Assembly (NCBI GenBank): GCA_036936605.1
Contig: JAUPFV010000002.1
Span: 166,417,739-166,481,738, forward strand
Direction of reading: 5' to 3'
Origin: Limnanthes douglasii subsp. nivea
Taxonomy: Eukaryota; Streptophyta; Magnoliopsida; Brassicales; Limnanthaceae
Length of the DNA: 64,000 nucleotides
Each line of letters starts with the position of its first letter. Position 1 is the first letter of the stretch. Positions 32,367 through 46,179 of this stretch are shown here, piece by piece. Position numbers and translations under genes: made by a program. Below the pieces are notes generated by a model, which saw nothing but the letters and a program-made list of their open reading frames with translations, did no database searches and had not been told where the DNA came from.

Positions 32367-33259
32367 ACACATTCTCCAGCTTCCATCTTTCTTGGGCACA
32401 AGTAAAACTGGTATCGCACAAGGACTCATGCTTTCACGTATATGTCCTTTTTCCATCAGTTCACTGATTTGCCTTTGCAATTCTTTTGTCTCCACTGGAG
32501 TAGTTCTATAAGCAGGTCTGTTAGGAAGGGAGGCTCCAGGTACAAAATCTATTTGGTGTTCGATGCCTCTAATTGGTGCAAGCCCCTTTGGATTGTCTTC
32601 AGGGAATACATCTTCAAATTCCTGCAAGAGAGAAGTCATCTCACTCGGCAACACCGGTGTTAAGTTAGTTAAACTCATAAGAGTTTCCTTAAACCCAAAA
32701 GTAACATAGGTTGCTTAGAGAATAATGCTTTCTTAACCTCGCCGGATTTTGCATAGAAATTCGAATGTTTAGTTACCCGACTTTCCTTGTTCTGCATATG
32801 CTTTTGATCTTGGTAAACTTCTCGTGGAGTCATGGGAACTAGAGTGGTTTTCCTTCATTGAAACTCAAATGTATGGCGATTAGTGAATCCATCATGGATA
32901 ACCTTTCCATCAGATTGCCATGGCCTTCCTCACAGTATGTGACTAGCCTCCATTGGTAGAACATCACATAAAACTTCATCTTCGTACTTACCAATGGCTA
33001 AGGGAACTTCTACTTGGTGGCTAACTTTCATTTCTCCATTGTGGTTAAGCCATTGAAGCTTGTAAGGTGCTGGATGCTTTTTCGTTTTTAAACCAAGCTT
33101 CTTTACCATAGATTCACTTGCCACATTGGTACAACTGCCTCCATCGATAATAAGGCTACAAACTTTCCCTTGAACAAGACACCTAGTGTGAAACAGATTC
33201 TCCCTTTGCTCTTGTTCTTCTTGTTTTGCTTGAACGCTTAAAGACCTTATGGCTACCAA
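32367..33259 (-). pseudogene. pol: Unit 1 protease and RT N-terminus
   Basis: RT frame is open from MSLTNLTPV through KKDGSWRMC, then TCC TAG created by the joint. The protease frame LIIDGGSC is closed by the LLGR-position TGA. Fingers only: no catalytic Asp of RT remains. Confidence 0.88.
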
Positions 33260-33570
33260 TAAATCTCCTTTAGCAGGTCGCTCTAAGTGTTCTTCGGAAT
33301 AATCAGAGACAATTTCTTCTTCCTCTCAAATTATTTCTCCATTATCTAGAATTGTCATAATCTTCTTATTAGAACACTCATTAGCATAATGTCCCATCCC
33401 TTTGCACTTGAAACACTTAACATCACGAATTCTGATTGCAACCTCTTTAGGTTTTCCCTTGTTATCAATAGACAATGGTGTTCCAGATTTTTGGTTCACC
33501 TCTACATAGCTTCCTTTCTGATAATTGGTCTTCTCATCTTTTGAATAACTTAGCTTAATTGTTACTGCCC

Positions 33571-34347
33571 CTAAACCGTAACTTGATCTTGAGGAGTTCT
33601 TTCTTTTAACTTGTGTTCAAATAGCAAAGCTTTGTGTAGCATCTCTTCTAGTTCAACATAATACTGAGTTTCCAATCTGTCTTGAATTTCTCTATTTAAA
33701 CCCCCAAGAAACCTTGACATTGTTGCCTCTCTATCTTCTGAAATATCAGCTTGCAACATTAAGGTCTCCATTTCTTCATAATACTCTTCAACAGATCGGC
33801 TTCCTTGTGTTAATCTCCTCAGCTTTAGATGCAGCTCACGGTGGTAATGACTAGGAACAAACCTCTTCAGCATAATGGCTTTCATTTCTGCCCATGATTC
33901 TATAGGATGTTCCCCATTACGCCTTCTTGAGGTAACTAGTTGATCCCACCAACTAAGAGCATAATCATACAATTCAGTAGCATCAATTCTTACTCGATTC
34001 GTCTCCGTGTAGTGTTGAATGTTGAAAACGAGTTCAATCTTCTTTTCCCATTCCAAATAGGCATCTGGATCGTTTTTTCCATGGAATGGTGGAATCTTAA
34101 TCTTGAGACCTCCAAGATTGTCACGCCTATTGCCCTCTCTTGTACGTCTATGGTGCCTTCTATGGCTGTTTCGAGACGAATTGCTCATGCGTTCATAATA
34201 TTCATCAGCGGCTTCATTTCTGAATTGTTCAGGTAGTTCATGGTTTCTTCTTGGATTGGTTTGTTGTGAACAGTTCCGCTCCTGGTCATTGTTTGATTGA
34301 AGCTCTTCGCGAAAGGCATCTATCTTGGTGTCTATCAAATTTGTCAT
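33571..34347 (-). pseudogene. gag: Unit 1 gag
   Basis: 258 codons from the internal Met. Residue 122 Ala to Asp is private. Start-proximal 10 bp deletion and C-terminal 1 bp deletion as in F. Confidence 0.88.
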
Positions 34348-34730
34348 AGCTTCAATTTGTTATTGAAATTACTGTTTTCTGCATCATTTGAATTAGACAT
34401 CCTTTTGTACAAAACAAAACAAAAACAAATCACCAGCAACAAGTCCTTGGAAAGTTCTTCAATTTATTTAAAACCATAAAACATATCCAAATCTTTTTTC
34501 CTAAGAATATTAAGAGATAAGTTTCACAACAGTACCTAAAACGATTTTCAACGATTTTAAATCCCAAACAACTATAACTAGGGTGAAATATATCAGAATT
34601 TCGTGATTCAAAATGAAATCGTCACACGAACACTCAAATCTTCACAAACAAAATGATAATATAAAATAGATGAAGAAAAATTAATGAGAAAGAGAATACC
34701 CAACTTTCAGAAAGTTGCTCTGATACCACG

Positions 34731-35161
34731 TGATAAACTCATCCTAGAATCGGCCCTCTGAAATGGGATAGGGATAACTTTGCAACCAGGAAACCAAAAG
34801 GATTCAAGGATCAAAGGATGTCGATCGATAGGTCACAAAAAGGTTGTGGACAGGCCTTTGATATTCCAACTGATCTTCCTTTGGATATGACGCACCAAAT
34901 GAAGAACAGGTTTTCTTGTGGATATTACACACCAACAAGAGAAGAGTAAAACTTAAGAAGTTTTTTTTTCAGAATCAAAGATAGTCTAACCATTGGAATT
35001 CTGAGTACATAGTTTTTACAGGAGGAAGAACTAGCCTTGAACACAATTAAGGCTGTTCTTGGAAACATAATGCATGCCTCTAAAACAATTAAGGCTTTTC
35101 TTGGAAACAAAATGCTTTAATATTGAAAATACAAAGTATCAATGATATAAGCTGGAAATCA
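34731..35161 (-). repeat. LTR2
   Basis: Beta type: left edge ccacg|TGATAAACTCATCC. PPT intact. TATA position substituted. Confidence 0.88.
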
Positions 35162-35596
35162 GACCCTTCCCTCCTCCAAGGACGTGGCTTTTGGTGTAGA
35201 TGGGCCTTGGGCTTTTATTTCAACAAATGGGCAATGGTAAAGTGAAACAATTGCCTCATTAAAAACCTTGTCAAGAAAACCCATTGGGACAAAACTTGAA
35301 CAAGGGAAAAAGAGTACAATCGAGACACTTTCTCATTTGTTGAAATCAATTAGCTTGAATCAAGACCAAAGTGGTTTGACAAGCTTTTCCACCATACTTG
35401 CTGTTTTGATCACGTGGATTCTCTAGTTGATTAAGCAATCCTCCAACAGCTTTGTTAAATTGTTTTCCTCTTGATCGAGTTGTTGGACCAGCCGATAAAA
35501 TAAGAATATCTTCAACTTCAAGCTCATCTTCTTTTTCAAGTTGTTCATCTGGTTCTTGCACATTTCCATGTTCTAAGCTCCTTGTGTCATCTAGGA

Positions 35597-36489
35597 ACAC
35601 ATTCTCCAGCTTCCATCTTTCTTGGGCACAAGTAAAACTGGTATCGCACAAGGACTCATGCTTTCACGTATATGTCCTTTTTCCATCAGTTCACTGATTT
35701 GCCTTTGCAATTCTTTTGTCTCCACTGGAGTAGTTCTATAAGCAGGTCTGTTAGGAAGGGAGGCTCCAGGTACAAAATCTATTTGGTGTTCGATGCCTCT
35801 AATTGGTGCAAGCCCCTTTGGATTGTCTTCAGGGAATACATCTTCAAATTCCTGCAAGAGAGAAGTCATCTCACTCGGCAACACCGGTGTTAAGTTAGTT
35901 AAACTCATAAGAGTTTCCTTAAACCCAAAAGTAACATAGGTTGCTTAGAGAATAATGCTTTCTTAACCTCGCCAGATTTTGCATAGAAATTTGAATGTTT
36001 AGTTACCCGACTTTCCTTGTTCTACATATGCTTTTGATCTTGGTAAACTTCTCGTGGAGTCATGGGAACTAGAGTGGTTTTCCTTCCTTGAAACTCAAAT
36101 GTATGGCGATTAGTGAATCCATCATGGATAACCTTTCCATCAGATTGCCATGGCCTTCCTCACAGTATGTGACTAGCCTCCATTGGTAGAACATCACATA
36201 AAACTTCATCTTCGTACTTACCAATGGCTAAGGGAACTTCTACTTGGTGGCTAACTTTCATTTCTCCATTGTGGTTAAGCCATTGAAGCTTGTAAGGTGC
36301 TGGATGCTTTTTCGTTTTTAAACCAAGCTTCTTTACCATAGATTCACTTGCCACATTGGTACAACTGCCTCCATCGATAATAAGGCTACAAACTTTCCCT
36401 TGAATAAGACACCTAGTGTGAAACAGATTCTCCCTTTGCTCTTGTTCTTCTTGTTTTGCTTGAACGCTTAAAGACCTTATGGCTACCAA
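35597..36489 (-). pseudogene. pol: Unit 2 protease and RT N-terminus
   Basis: 105-codon RT frame identical to unit 1. Protease with Val to Ile at CLIQGK. Same joint and the same TGA stops. Confidence 0.88.
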
Positions 36490-36800
36490 TAAATCTCCTT
36501 TAGCAGGTCGCTCTAAGTGTTCTTCGGAAGAATTAGAGACAATTTCTTCTTCCTCTCAAATTATTTCTCCATTATCTAGAATTGTCATAATCTTCTTATT
36601 AGAACACTCATTAGCATAATGTCCCATCCCTTTGCACTTGAAACACTTAACATCACGAATTCTGATTGCAACCTCTTTAGGTTTGCCCTTGTTATCAATA
36701 GACAATGGTGTTCCAGATTTTTGGTTCACCTCTACATAGCTTCCTTTCTGATAATTGGTCTTCTCATCTTTTGAATAACTTAGCTTAATTGTTACTGCCC

Positions 36801-37577
36801 CTAAACCGTAACTTGATCTTGAGGAGTTCTTTCTTTTAACTTGTGTTCAAATAGCAAAGCTTTGTGTAGCATCTCTTCTAGTTCAACATAATACTGAGTT
36901 TCCAATCTGTCTTGAATTTCTCTATTTAAACCTCCAAGAAACCTTGACATTGTTGCCTCTCTATCTTCTGAAATATCAGCTTGCAACATTAAGGTCTCCA
37001 TTTCTTCATAATACTCTTCAACAGATCGGCTTCCTTGTGTTAATCTCCTCAGCTTTAGATGCAGCTCACGGTGGTAATGACTAGGAACAAACCTCTTCAG
37101 CATAATGGCTTTCATTTCTGCCCATGATTCTATAGGATGTTCCCCATTACGCCTTCTTGAGGTAACTAGTTGATCCCACCAACTAAGAGCATAATCATAC
37201 AATTCAGTAGCAGCAATTCTTACTCGATTCGTCTCCGTGTAGTGTTGAATGTTGAAAACGAGTTCAATCTTCTTTTCCCATTCCAAATAGGCATCTGGAT
37301 CGTTTTTTCCATGGAATGGTGGAATCTTAATCTTGAGACCTCCAAGATTGTCACGCCTATTGCCCTCTCTTGTACGTCTATGGTGCCTTCTATGGCTGCT
37401 TCGAGACGAATTGCTCATGCGTTCATAATATTCATCAGTGGCTTCATTTCTGAATTGTTCAGGTAGTTCATGGTTTCTTCTTGGATTGGTTTGTTGTGAA
37501 CAGTTCCGCTCCTGGTCATTGTTTGATTGAAGCTCTTCGCGAAAGGCATCTATCTTGGTGTCTATCAAATTTGTCAT
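36801..37577 (-). pseudogene. gag: Unit 2 gag
   Basis: 258 codons. Private Ala47Thr and Asn60Ser. Confidence 0.88.
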
Positions 37578-37960
37578 AGCTTCAATTTGTTATTGAAATT
37601 ACTGTTTTCTGCATCATTTGAATTAGACATCCTTTTGTACAAAACAAAACAAAAACAAATCACCAGCAACAAGTCCTTGGAAAGTTCTTCAATTTATTTA
37701 AAACCATAAAACATATCCAAATCTTTTTTCCTAAGAATATTAAGAGATAAGTTTCACAACAGTACCTAAAACGATTTTCAACGATTTTAAATCCCAAACA
37801 ACTATAACTAGGGTGAAATATATCAGAATTTCGTGATTCAAAATGAAATCGTCACACGAACACTCAAATCTTCACAAACAAAATGATAATATAAAATAGA
37901 TGAAGAAAAATTAATGAGAAAGAGAATACCCAACTTTCAGAAAGTTGCTCTGATACCACG

Positions 37961-38391
37961 TGATAAACTCATCCTAGAATCGGCCCTCTGAAATGGGATA
38001 GGGATAACTTTGCAACCAGGAAACCAAAAGGATTCAAGGATCAAAGGATGTCGATCGATAGGTCACAAAAAGGTTGTGGACAGGCCTTTGATATTCCAAC
38101 TGATCTTCCTTTGGATATGACGCACCAAATGAAGAACAGGTTTTCTTGTGGATATTACACACCAACAAGAGAAGAGTAAAACTTAAGAAGTTTTTTTTTC
38201 AGAATCAAAGATAGTCTAACCATTGGAATTCTGAGTACATAGTTTTTACAGGAGGAAGAACTAGCCTTGAACACAATTAAGGCTGTTCTTGGAAACATAA
38301 TGCATGCCTCTAAAACAATTAAGGCTTTTCTTGGAAACAAAATGCTTTAATATTGAAAATACAAAGTATCAATGATATAAGCTGGAAATCA
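37961..38391 (-). repeat. LTR3
   Basis: Beta type, 431 bp, PPT intact, TATA position substituted. Confidence 0.88.
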
Positions 38392-38826
38392 GACCCTTCC
38401 CTCCTCCAAGGACGTGGCTTTTGGTGTAGATGGGCCTTGGGCTTTTATTTCAACAAATGGGCAATGGTAAAGTGAAACAATTGCCTCATTAAAAACCTTG
38501 TCAAGAAAACCCATTGGGACAAAACTTGAACAAGGGAAAAAGAGTACAATCGAGACACTTTCTCATTTGTTGAAATCAATTAGCTTGAATCAAGACCAAA
38601 GTGGTTTGACAAGCTTTTCCACCATACTTGCTGTTTTGATCACGTGGATTCTCTAGTTGATTAAGCAATCCTCCAACAGCTTTGTTAAATTGTTTTCCTC
38701 TTGATCGAGTTGTTGGACCAGCCGATAAAATAAGAATATCTTCAACTTCAAGCTCATCTTCTTTTTCAAGTTGTTCATCTGGTTCTTGCACATTTCCATG
38801 TTCTAAGCTCCTTGTGTCATCTAGGA

Positions 38827-39719
38827 ACACATTCTCCAGCTTCCATCTTTCTTGGGCACAAGTAAAACTGGTATCGCACAAGGACTCATGCTTTCACGTA
38901 TATGTCCTTTTTCCATCAGTTCACTGATTTGCCTTTGCAATTCTTTTGTCTCCACTGGAGTAGTTCTATAAGCAGGTCTGTTAGGAAGGGAGGCTCCAGG
39001 TACAAAATCTATTTGGTGTTCGATGCCTCTAATTGGTGCAAGCCCCTTTGGATTGTCTTCAGGGAATACATCTTCAAATTCCTGCAAGAGAGAAGTCATC
39101 TCACTCGGCAACACCGGTGTTAAGTTTGTTAAACTCATAAGAGTTTCCTTAAACCCAAAAGTAACATAGGTTGCTTAGAGAATAATGCTTTCTTAACCTC
39201 GCCAGATTTTGCATAGAAATTTGAATGTTTAGTTACCCGACTTTCCTTGTTCTGCATATGCTTTTGATCTTGGTAAACTTCTCGTGGAGTCATGGGAACT
39301 AGAGTGGTTTTCCTTCCTTGAAACTCAAATGTATGGCGATTAGTGAATCCATCATGGATAACCTTTCCATCAGATTGCCATGGCCTTCCTCACAGTATGT
39401 GACTAGCCTCCATTGGTAGAACATCACATAAAACTTCATCTTCGTACTTACCAATGGCTAAGGGAACTTCTACTTGGTGGCTAACTTTCATTTCTCCATT
39501 GTGGTTAAGCCATTGAAGCTTGTAAGGTGCTGGATGCTTTTTCGTTTTTAAACCAAGCTTCTTTACCATAGATTCACTTGCCACATTGGTACAACTGCCT
39601 CCATCGATAATAAGGCTACAAACTTTCCCTTGAATAAGACACCTAGTGTGAAACAGATTCTCCCTTTGCTCTTGTTCTTCTTGTTTTGCTTGAACGCTTA
39701 AAGACCTTATGGCTACCAA
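38827..39719 (-). pseudogene. pol: Unit 3 protease and RT N-terminus
   Basis: RT fragment unchanged in protein. CLIQGK-type protease with the linker Tyr variant. Confidence 0.88.
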
Positions 39720-40030
39720 TAAATCTCCTTTAGCAGGTCGCTCTAAGTGTTCTTCGGAAGAATCATAGACAATTTCTTCTTCCTCTCAAATTATTTCTCC
39801 ATTATCTAGAATTGTCATAATCTTCTTATTAGAACACTCATTAGCATAATGTCCCATCCCTTTGCACTTGAAACACTTAACATCACGAATTCTGATTGCA
39901 ACCTCTTTAGGTTTGCCCTTGTTATCAATAGACAATGGTGTTCCAGATTTTTGGTTCACCTCTACATAGCTTCCTTTCTGATAATTGGTCTTCTCATCTT
40001 TTGAATAACTTAGCTTAATTGTTACTGTCC

Positions 40031-40807
40031 CTAAACCGTAACTTGATCTTGAGGAGTTCTTTCTTTTAACTTGTGTTCAAATAGCAAAGCTTTGTGTAGC
40101 ATCTCTTCTAGTTCAACATAATACTGAGTTTCCAATCTGTCTTGAATTTCTCTATTTAAACCTCCAAGAAACCTTGACATTGTTGCCTCTCTATCTTCTG
40201 AAATATCAGCTTGCAACATTAAGGTCTCCATTTCTTCATAATACTCTTCAACAGATCGGCTTCCTTGTGTTAATCTCCTCAGCTTTAGATGCAGCTCACG
40301 GTGGTAATGACTAGGAACAAACCTCTTCAGCATAATGGCTTTCATTTCTGCCCATGATTCTATAGGATGTTCCCCATTACGCCTTCTTGAGGTAACTAGT
40401 TGATCCCACCAACTAAGAGCATAATCATACAATTCAGTAGCAGCAATTCTTACTCGATTCGTCTCCGTGTAGTGTTGAATGTTGAAAACGAGTTCAATCT
40501 TCTTTTCCCATTCCAAATAGGCATCTGGATCGTTTTTTCCATGGAATGGTGGAATCTTAATCTTGAGACCTCCAAGATTGTCACGCCTATTGCCCTCTCT
40601 TGTACGTCTATGGTGCCTTCTATGGCTGTTTCGAGACGAATTGCTCATGCGTTCATAATATTCATCAGCGGCTTCATTTCTGAATTGTTCAGGTAGTTCA
40701 TGGTTTCTTCTTGGATTGGTTTGTTGTGAACAGTTCCGCTCCTGGTCATTGTTTGATTGAAGCTCTTCGCGAAAGGCATCTATCTTGGTGTCTATCAAAT
40801 TTGTCAT
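40031..40807 (-). pseudogene. gag: Unit 3 gag
   Basis: 258 codons with consensus protein. A silent-region change (gtcc for gccc at 40027) lies just past its end. Confidence 0.88.
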
Positions 40808-41190
40808 AGCTTCAATTTGTTATTGAAATTACTGTTTTCTGCATCATTTGAATTAGACATCCTTTTGTACAAAACAAAACAAAAACAAATCACCAGCAAC
40901 AAGTCCTTGGAAAGTTCTTCAATTTATTTAAAACCATAAAACATATCCAAATCTTTTTTCCTAAGAATATTAAGAGATAAGTTTCACAACAGTACCTAAA
41001 ACGATTTTCAACGATTTTAAATCCCAAACAACTATAACTAGGGTGAAATATATCAGAATTTCGTGATTCAAAATGAAATCGTCACACGAACACTCAAATC
41101 TTCACAAACAAAATGATAATATAAAATAGATGAAGAAAAATTAATGAGAAAGAGAATACCCAACTTTCAGAAAGTTGCTCTGATACCACG

Positions 41191-41621
41191 TGATAAACTC
41201 ATCCTAGAATCGGCCCTCTGAAATGGGATAGGGATAACTTTGCAACCAGGAAACCAAAAGGATTCAAGGATCAAAGGATGTCGATCGATAGGTCACAAAA
41301 AGGTTGTGGACAGGCCTTTGATATTCCAACTGATCTTCCTTTGGATATGACGCACCAAATGAAGAACAGGTTTTCTTGTGGATATTACACACCAACAAGA
41401 GAAGAGTAAAACTTAAGAAGTTTTTTTTTCAGAATCAAAGATAGTCTAACCATTGGAATTCTGAGTACATAGTTTTTACAGGAGGAAGAACTAGCCTTGA
41501 ACACAATTAAGGCTGTTCTTGGAAACATAATGCATGCCTCTAAAACAATTAAGGCTTTTCTTGGAAACAAAATCCTTTAATATTGAAAATACAAAGTATC
41601 AATGATATAAGCTGGAAATCA
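41191..41621 (-). repeat. LTR4
   Basis: Beta type. Carries aaaatcc (for aaaatgc) near 41572, shared only with LTR5. Confidence 0.88.
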
Positions 41622-42056
41622 GACCCTTCCCTCCTCCAAGGATGTGGCTTTTGGTGTAGATGGGCCTTGGGCTTTTATTTCAACAAATGGGCAATGGTAA
41701 AGTGAAACAATTGCCTCATTAAAAACCTTGTCAAGAAAACCCATTGGGACAAAACTTGAACAAGGGAAAAAGAGTACAATCGAGACACTTTCTCATTTGT
41801 TGAAATCAATTAGCTTGAATCAAGACCAAAGTGGTTTGACAAGCTTTTCCACCATACTTGCTGTTTTGATCACGTGGATTCTCTAGTTGATTAAGCAATC
41901 CTCCAACAGCTTTGTTAAATTGTTTTGCTCTTGATCGAGTTGTTGGACCAGCCGATAAAATAAGAATATCTTCAACTTCAAGCTCATCTTCTTTTTCAAG
42001 TTGTTCATCTGGTTCTTGCACATTTCCATGTTCTCAGCTCCTTGTGTCATCTAGGA

Positions 42057-42949
42057 ACACATTCTCCAGCTTCCATCTTTCTTGGGCACAAGTAAAACTG
42101 GTATCGCACAAGGACTCATGCTTTCACGTATATGTCCTTTTTCCATCAGTTCACTGATTTGCCTTTGCAATTCTTTTGTCTCCACTGGAGTAGTTCTATA
42201 AGCAGGTCTGTTAGGAAGGGAGGCTCCAGGTACAAAATCTATTTGGTGTTCGATGCCTCTAATTGGTGCAAGCCCCTTTGGATTGTCTTCAGGGAATACA
42301 TCTTCAAATTCCTGCAAGAGAGAAGTCATCTCACTCGGCAACACCGGTGTTAAGTTTGTTAAACTCATAAGAGTTTCCTTAAACCCAAAAGTAACATAGG
42401 TTGCTTAGAGAATAATGCTTTCTTAACCTCGCCAGATTTTGCATAGAAATTTGAATGTTTAGTTACCCGACTTTCCTTGTTCTGCATATGCTTTTGATCT
42501 TGGTAAACTTCTCGTGGAGTCATGGGAACTAGAGTGGTTTTCCTTCCTTGAAACTCAAATGTATGGCGATTAGTGAATCCATCATGGATAACCTTTCCAT
42601 CAGATTGCCATGGCCTTCCTCACAGTATGTGACTAGCCTCCATTGGTAGAACATCACATAAAACTTCATCTTCGTACTTACCAATGGCTAAGGGAACTTC
42701 TACTTGGTGGCTAACTTTCATTTCTCCATTGTGGTTAAGCCATTGAAGCTTGTAAGGTGCTGGATGCTTTTTCGTTTTTAAACCAAGCTTCTTTACCATA
42801 GATTCACTTGCCACATTGGTACAACTGCCTCCATCGATAATAAGGCTACAAACTTTCCCTTGAATAAGACACCTAGTGTGAAACAGATTCTCCCTTTGCT
42901 CTTGTTCTTCTTGTTTTGCTTGAACGCTTAAAGACCTTATGGCTACCAA
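42057..42949 (-). pseudogene. pol: Unit 4 protease and RT N-terminus
   Basis: As unit 3, including the tttgtt variant and linker Tyr. Confidence 0.88.
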
Positions 42950-43260
42950 TAAATCTCCTTTAGCAGGTCGCTCTAAGTGTTCTTCGGAAGAATCATAGAC
43001 AATTTCTTCTTCCTCTCAAATTATTTCTCCATTATCTAGAATTGTCATAATCTTCTTATTAGAACACTCATTAGCATAATGTCCCATCCCTTTGCACTTG
43101 AAACACTTAACATCACGAATTCTGATTGCAACCTCTTTAGGTTTGCCCTTGTTATCAATAGACAATGGTGTTCCAGATTTTTGGTTCACCTCTACATAGC
43201 TTCCTTTCTGATAATTGGTCTTCTCATCTTTTGAATAACTTAGCTTAATTGTTACTGCCC

Positions 43261-44037
43261 CTAAACCGTAACTTGATCTTGAGGAGTTCTTTCTTTTAAC
43301 TTGTGTTCAAATAGCAAAGCTTTGTGTAGCATCTCTTCTAGTTCAACATAATACTGAGTTTCCAATCTGTCTTGAATTTCTCTATTTAAACCTCCAAGAA
43401 ACCTTGACATTGTTGCCTCTCTATCTTCTGAAATATCAGCTTGCAACATTAAGGTCTCCATTTCTTCATAATACTCTTCAACAGATCGGCTTCCTTGTGT
43501 TAATCTCCTCAGCTTTAGATGCAGCTCACGGTGGTAATGACTAGGAACAAACCTCTTCAGCATAATGGCTTTCATTTCTGCCCATGATTCTATAGGATGT
43601 TCCCCATTACGCCTTCTTGAGGTAACTAGTTGATCCCACCAACTAAGAGCATAATCATACAATTCAGTAGCAGCAATTCTTACTCGATTCGTCTCCGTGT
43701 AGTGTTGAATGTTGAAAACGAGTTCAATCTTCTTTTCCCATTCCAAATAGGCATCTGGATCGTTTTTTCCATGGAATGGTGGAATCTTAATCTTGAGACC
43801 TCCAAGATTGTCACGCCTATTGCCCTCTCTTGTACGTCTATGGTGCCTTCTATGGCTGTTTCGAGACGAATTGCTCATGCGTTCATAATATTCATCAGCG
43901 GCTTCATTTCTGAATTGTTCAGGTAGTTCATGGTTTCTTCTTGGATTGGTTTGTTGTGAACAGTTCCGCTCCTGGTCATTGTTTGATTGAAGCTCTTCGC
44001 GAAAGGCATCTATCTTGGTGTCTATCAAATTTGTCAT
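43261..44037 (-). pseudogene. gag: Unit 4 gag
   Basis: 258 codons, consensus protein. Confidence 0.88.
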
Positions 44038-44420
44038 AGCTTCAATTTGTTATTGAAATTACTGTTTTCTGCATCATTTGAATTAGACATCCTTTTGTAC
44101 AAAACAAAACAAAAACAAATCACCAGCAACAAGTCCTTGGAAAGTTCTTCAATTTATTTAAAACCATAAAACATATCCAAATCTTTTTTCCTAAGAATAT
44201 TAAGAGATAAGTTTCACAACAGTACCTAAAACGATTTTCAACGATTTTAAATCCCAAACAACTATAACTAGGGTGAAATATATCAGAATTTCGTGATTCA
44301 AAATGAAATCGTCACACGAACACTCAAATCTTCACAAACAAAATGATAATATAAAATAGATGAAGAAAAATTAATGAGAAAGAGAATACCCAACTTTCAG
44401 AAAGTTGCTCTGATACCACG

Positions 44421-44851
44421 TGATAAACTCATCCTAGAATCGGCCCTCTGAAATGGGATAGGGATAACTTTGCAACCAGGAAACCAAAAGGATTCAAGGA
44501 TCAAAGGATGTCGATCGATAGGTCACAAAAAGGTTGTGGACAGGCCTTTGATATTCCAACTGATCTTCCTTTGGATATGACGCACCAAATGAAGAACAGG
44601 TTTTCTTGTGGATATTACACACCAACAAGAGAAGAGTAAAACTTAAGAAGTTTTTTTTTCAGAATCAAAGATAGTCTAACCATTGGAATTCTGAGTACAT
44701 AGTTTTTACAGGAGGAAGAACTAGCCTTGAACACAATTAAGGCTGTTCTTGGAAACATAATGCATGCCTCTAAAACAATTAAGGCTTTTCTTGGAAACAA
44801 AATCCTTTAATATTGAAAATACAAAGTATCAATGATATAAGCTGGAAATCA
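44421..44851 (-). repeat. LTR5
   Basis: Beta type, with the aaaatcc variant of LTR4. Confidence 0.88.
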
Positions 44852-45286
44852 GACCCTTCCCTCCTCCAAGGATGTGGCTTTTGGTGTAGATGGGCCTTGG
44901 GCTTTTATTTCAACAAATGGGCAATGGTAAAGTGAAACAATTGCCTCATTAAAAACCTTGTCAAGAAAACCCATTGGGACAAAACTTGAACAAGGGAAAA
45001 AGAGTACAATCGAGACACTTTCTCATTTGTTGAAATCAATTAGCTTGAATCAAGACCAAAGTGGTTTGACAAGCTTTTCCACCATACTTGCTGTTTTGAT
45101 CACGTGGATTCTCTAGTTGATTAAGCAATCCTCCAACAGCTTTGTTAAATTGTTTTGCTCTTGATCGAGTTGTTGGACCAGCCGATAAAATAAGAATATC
45201 TTCAACTTCAAGCTCATCTTCTTTTTCAAGTTGTTCATCTGGTTCTTGCACATTTCCATGTTCTCAGCTCCTTGTGTCATCTAGGA

Positions 45287-46179
45287 ACACATTCTCCAGC
45301 TTCCATCTTTCTTGGGCACAAGTAAAACTGGTATCGCACAAGGACTCATGCTTTCACGTATATGTCCTTTTTCCATCAGTTCACTGATTTGCCTTTGCAA
45401 TTCTTTTGTCTCCACTGGAGTAGTTCTATAAGCAGGTCTGTTAGGAAGGGAGGCTCCAGGTACAAAATCTATTTGGTGTTCGATGCCTCTAATTGGTGCA
45501 AGCCCCTTTGGATTGTCTTCAGGGAATACATCTTCAAATTCCTGCAAGAGAGAAGTCATCTCACTCGGCAACACCGGTGTTAAGTTAGTTAAACTCATAA
45601 GAGTTTCCTTAAACCCAAAAGTAACATAGGTTGCTTAGAGAATAATGCTTTCTTAACCTCGCCAGATTTTGCATAGAAATTCGAATGTTTAGTTACCCGA
45701 CTTTCCTTGTTCTGCATATGCTTTTGATCTTGGTAAACTTCTCGTGGAGTCATGGGAACTAGAGTGGTTTTCCTTCCTTGAAACTCAAATGTATGGCGAT
45801 TAGTGAATCCATCATGGATAACATTTCCATCAGATTGCCATGGCCTTCCTCACAGTATGTGACTAGCCTCCATTGGTAGAACATCACATAAAACTTCATC
45901 TTCGTACTTACCAATGGCTAAGGGAACTTCTACTTGGTGGCTAACTTTCATTTCTCCATTGTGGTTAAGCCATTGAACCTTGTAAGGTGTTGGATGCTTT
46001 TTCGTTTTTAAACCAAGCTTCGTTACCATAGATTCACTTGCCACATTGGTACAACTGCCTCCATCGATAATAAGGCTACAAACTTTCCCTTGAACAAGAC
46101 ACCTAGTGTGAAACAGATTCTCCCTTTGCTCTTGTTCTTCTTGTTTTGTTTGAACGCTTAAAGACCTTATGGCTACCAA
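45287..46179 (-). pseudogene. pol: Unit 5 protease (gamma type) and RT N-terminus
   Basis: Protease has SVQTKQ, MVTKLGLKTKKHPTPYKVQW and CLVQGK, a set of linked changes found otherwise only in unit 7. Nearby aacatttcc (for aacctttcc) is also shared with unit 7. Confidence 0.88.

Larger units (their letters stand above)
31501..34730 (-). mobile_element. Array unit 1
   Basis: Pol tail 32116-32366, joint 32366/32367, RT 32367-32678, PR 32930-33259, gag 33571-34347, PBS 34717-34728. Private changes include tail DTTSLEHGNMQ and a gag Ala to Asp. The tail has AKQ (not GKQ) and PR has CLVQGK, closest to element F. Confidence 0.95.
34731..37960 (-). mobile_element. Array unit 2
   Basis: RT 35597-35908, PR 36160-36489, gag 36801-37577. 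Tail GKQ, PR CLIQGK. The CAG shortly after the protease is TAG here (36024 region), as in element 1 but in no other unit. Confidence 0.95.
37961..41190 (-). mobile_element. Array unit 3
   Basis: RT 38827-39138, PR 39390-39719, gag 40031-40807. Shares with unit 4 a tttgtt variant (near 39120) beside the RT start, and with units 4, 8 and 10 a Ser to Tyr change (aatcatagac, near 39763) in the acidic linker. Confidence 0.95.
41191..44420 (-). mobile_element. Array unit 4
   Basis: RT 42057-42368, PR 42620-42949, gag 43261-44037. The LTR and tail half matches unit 5 (aaaatcc, gatgtggc, ttctcagctcc), whereas the RT-PR half matches unit 3. Confidence 0.95.
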
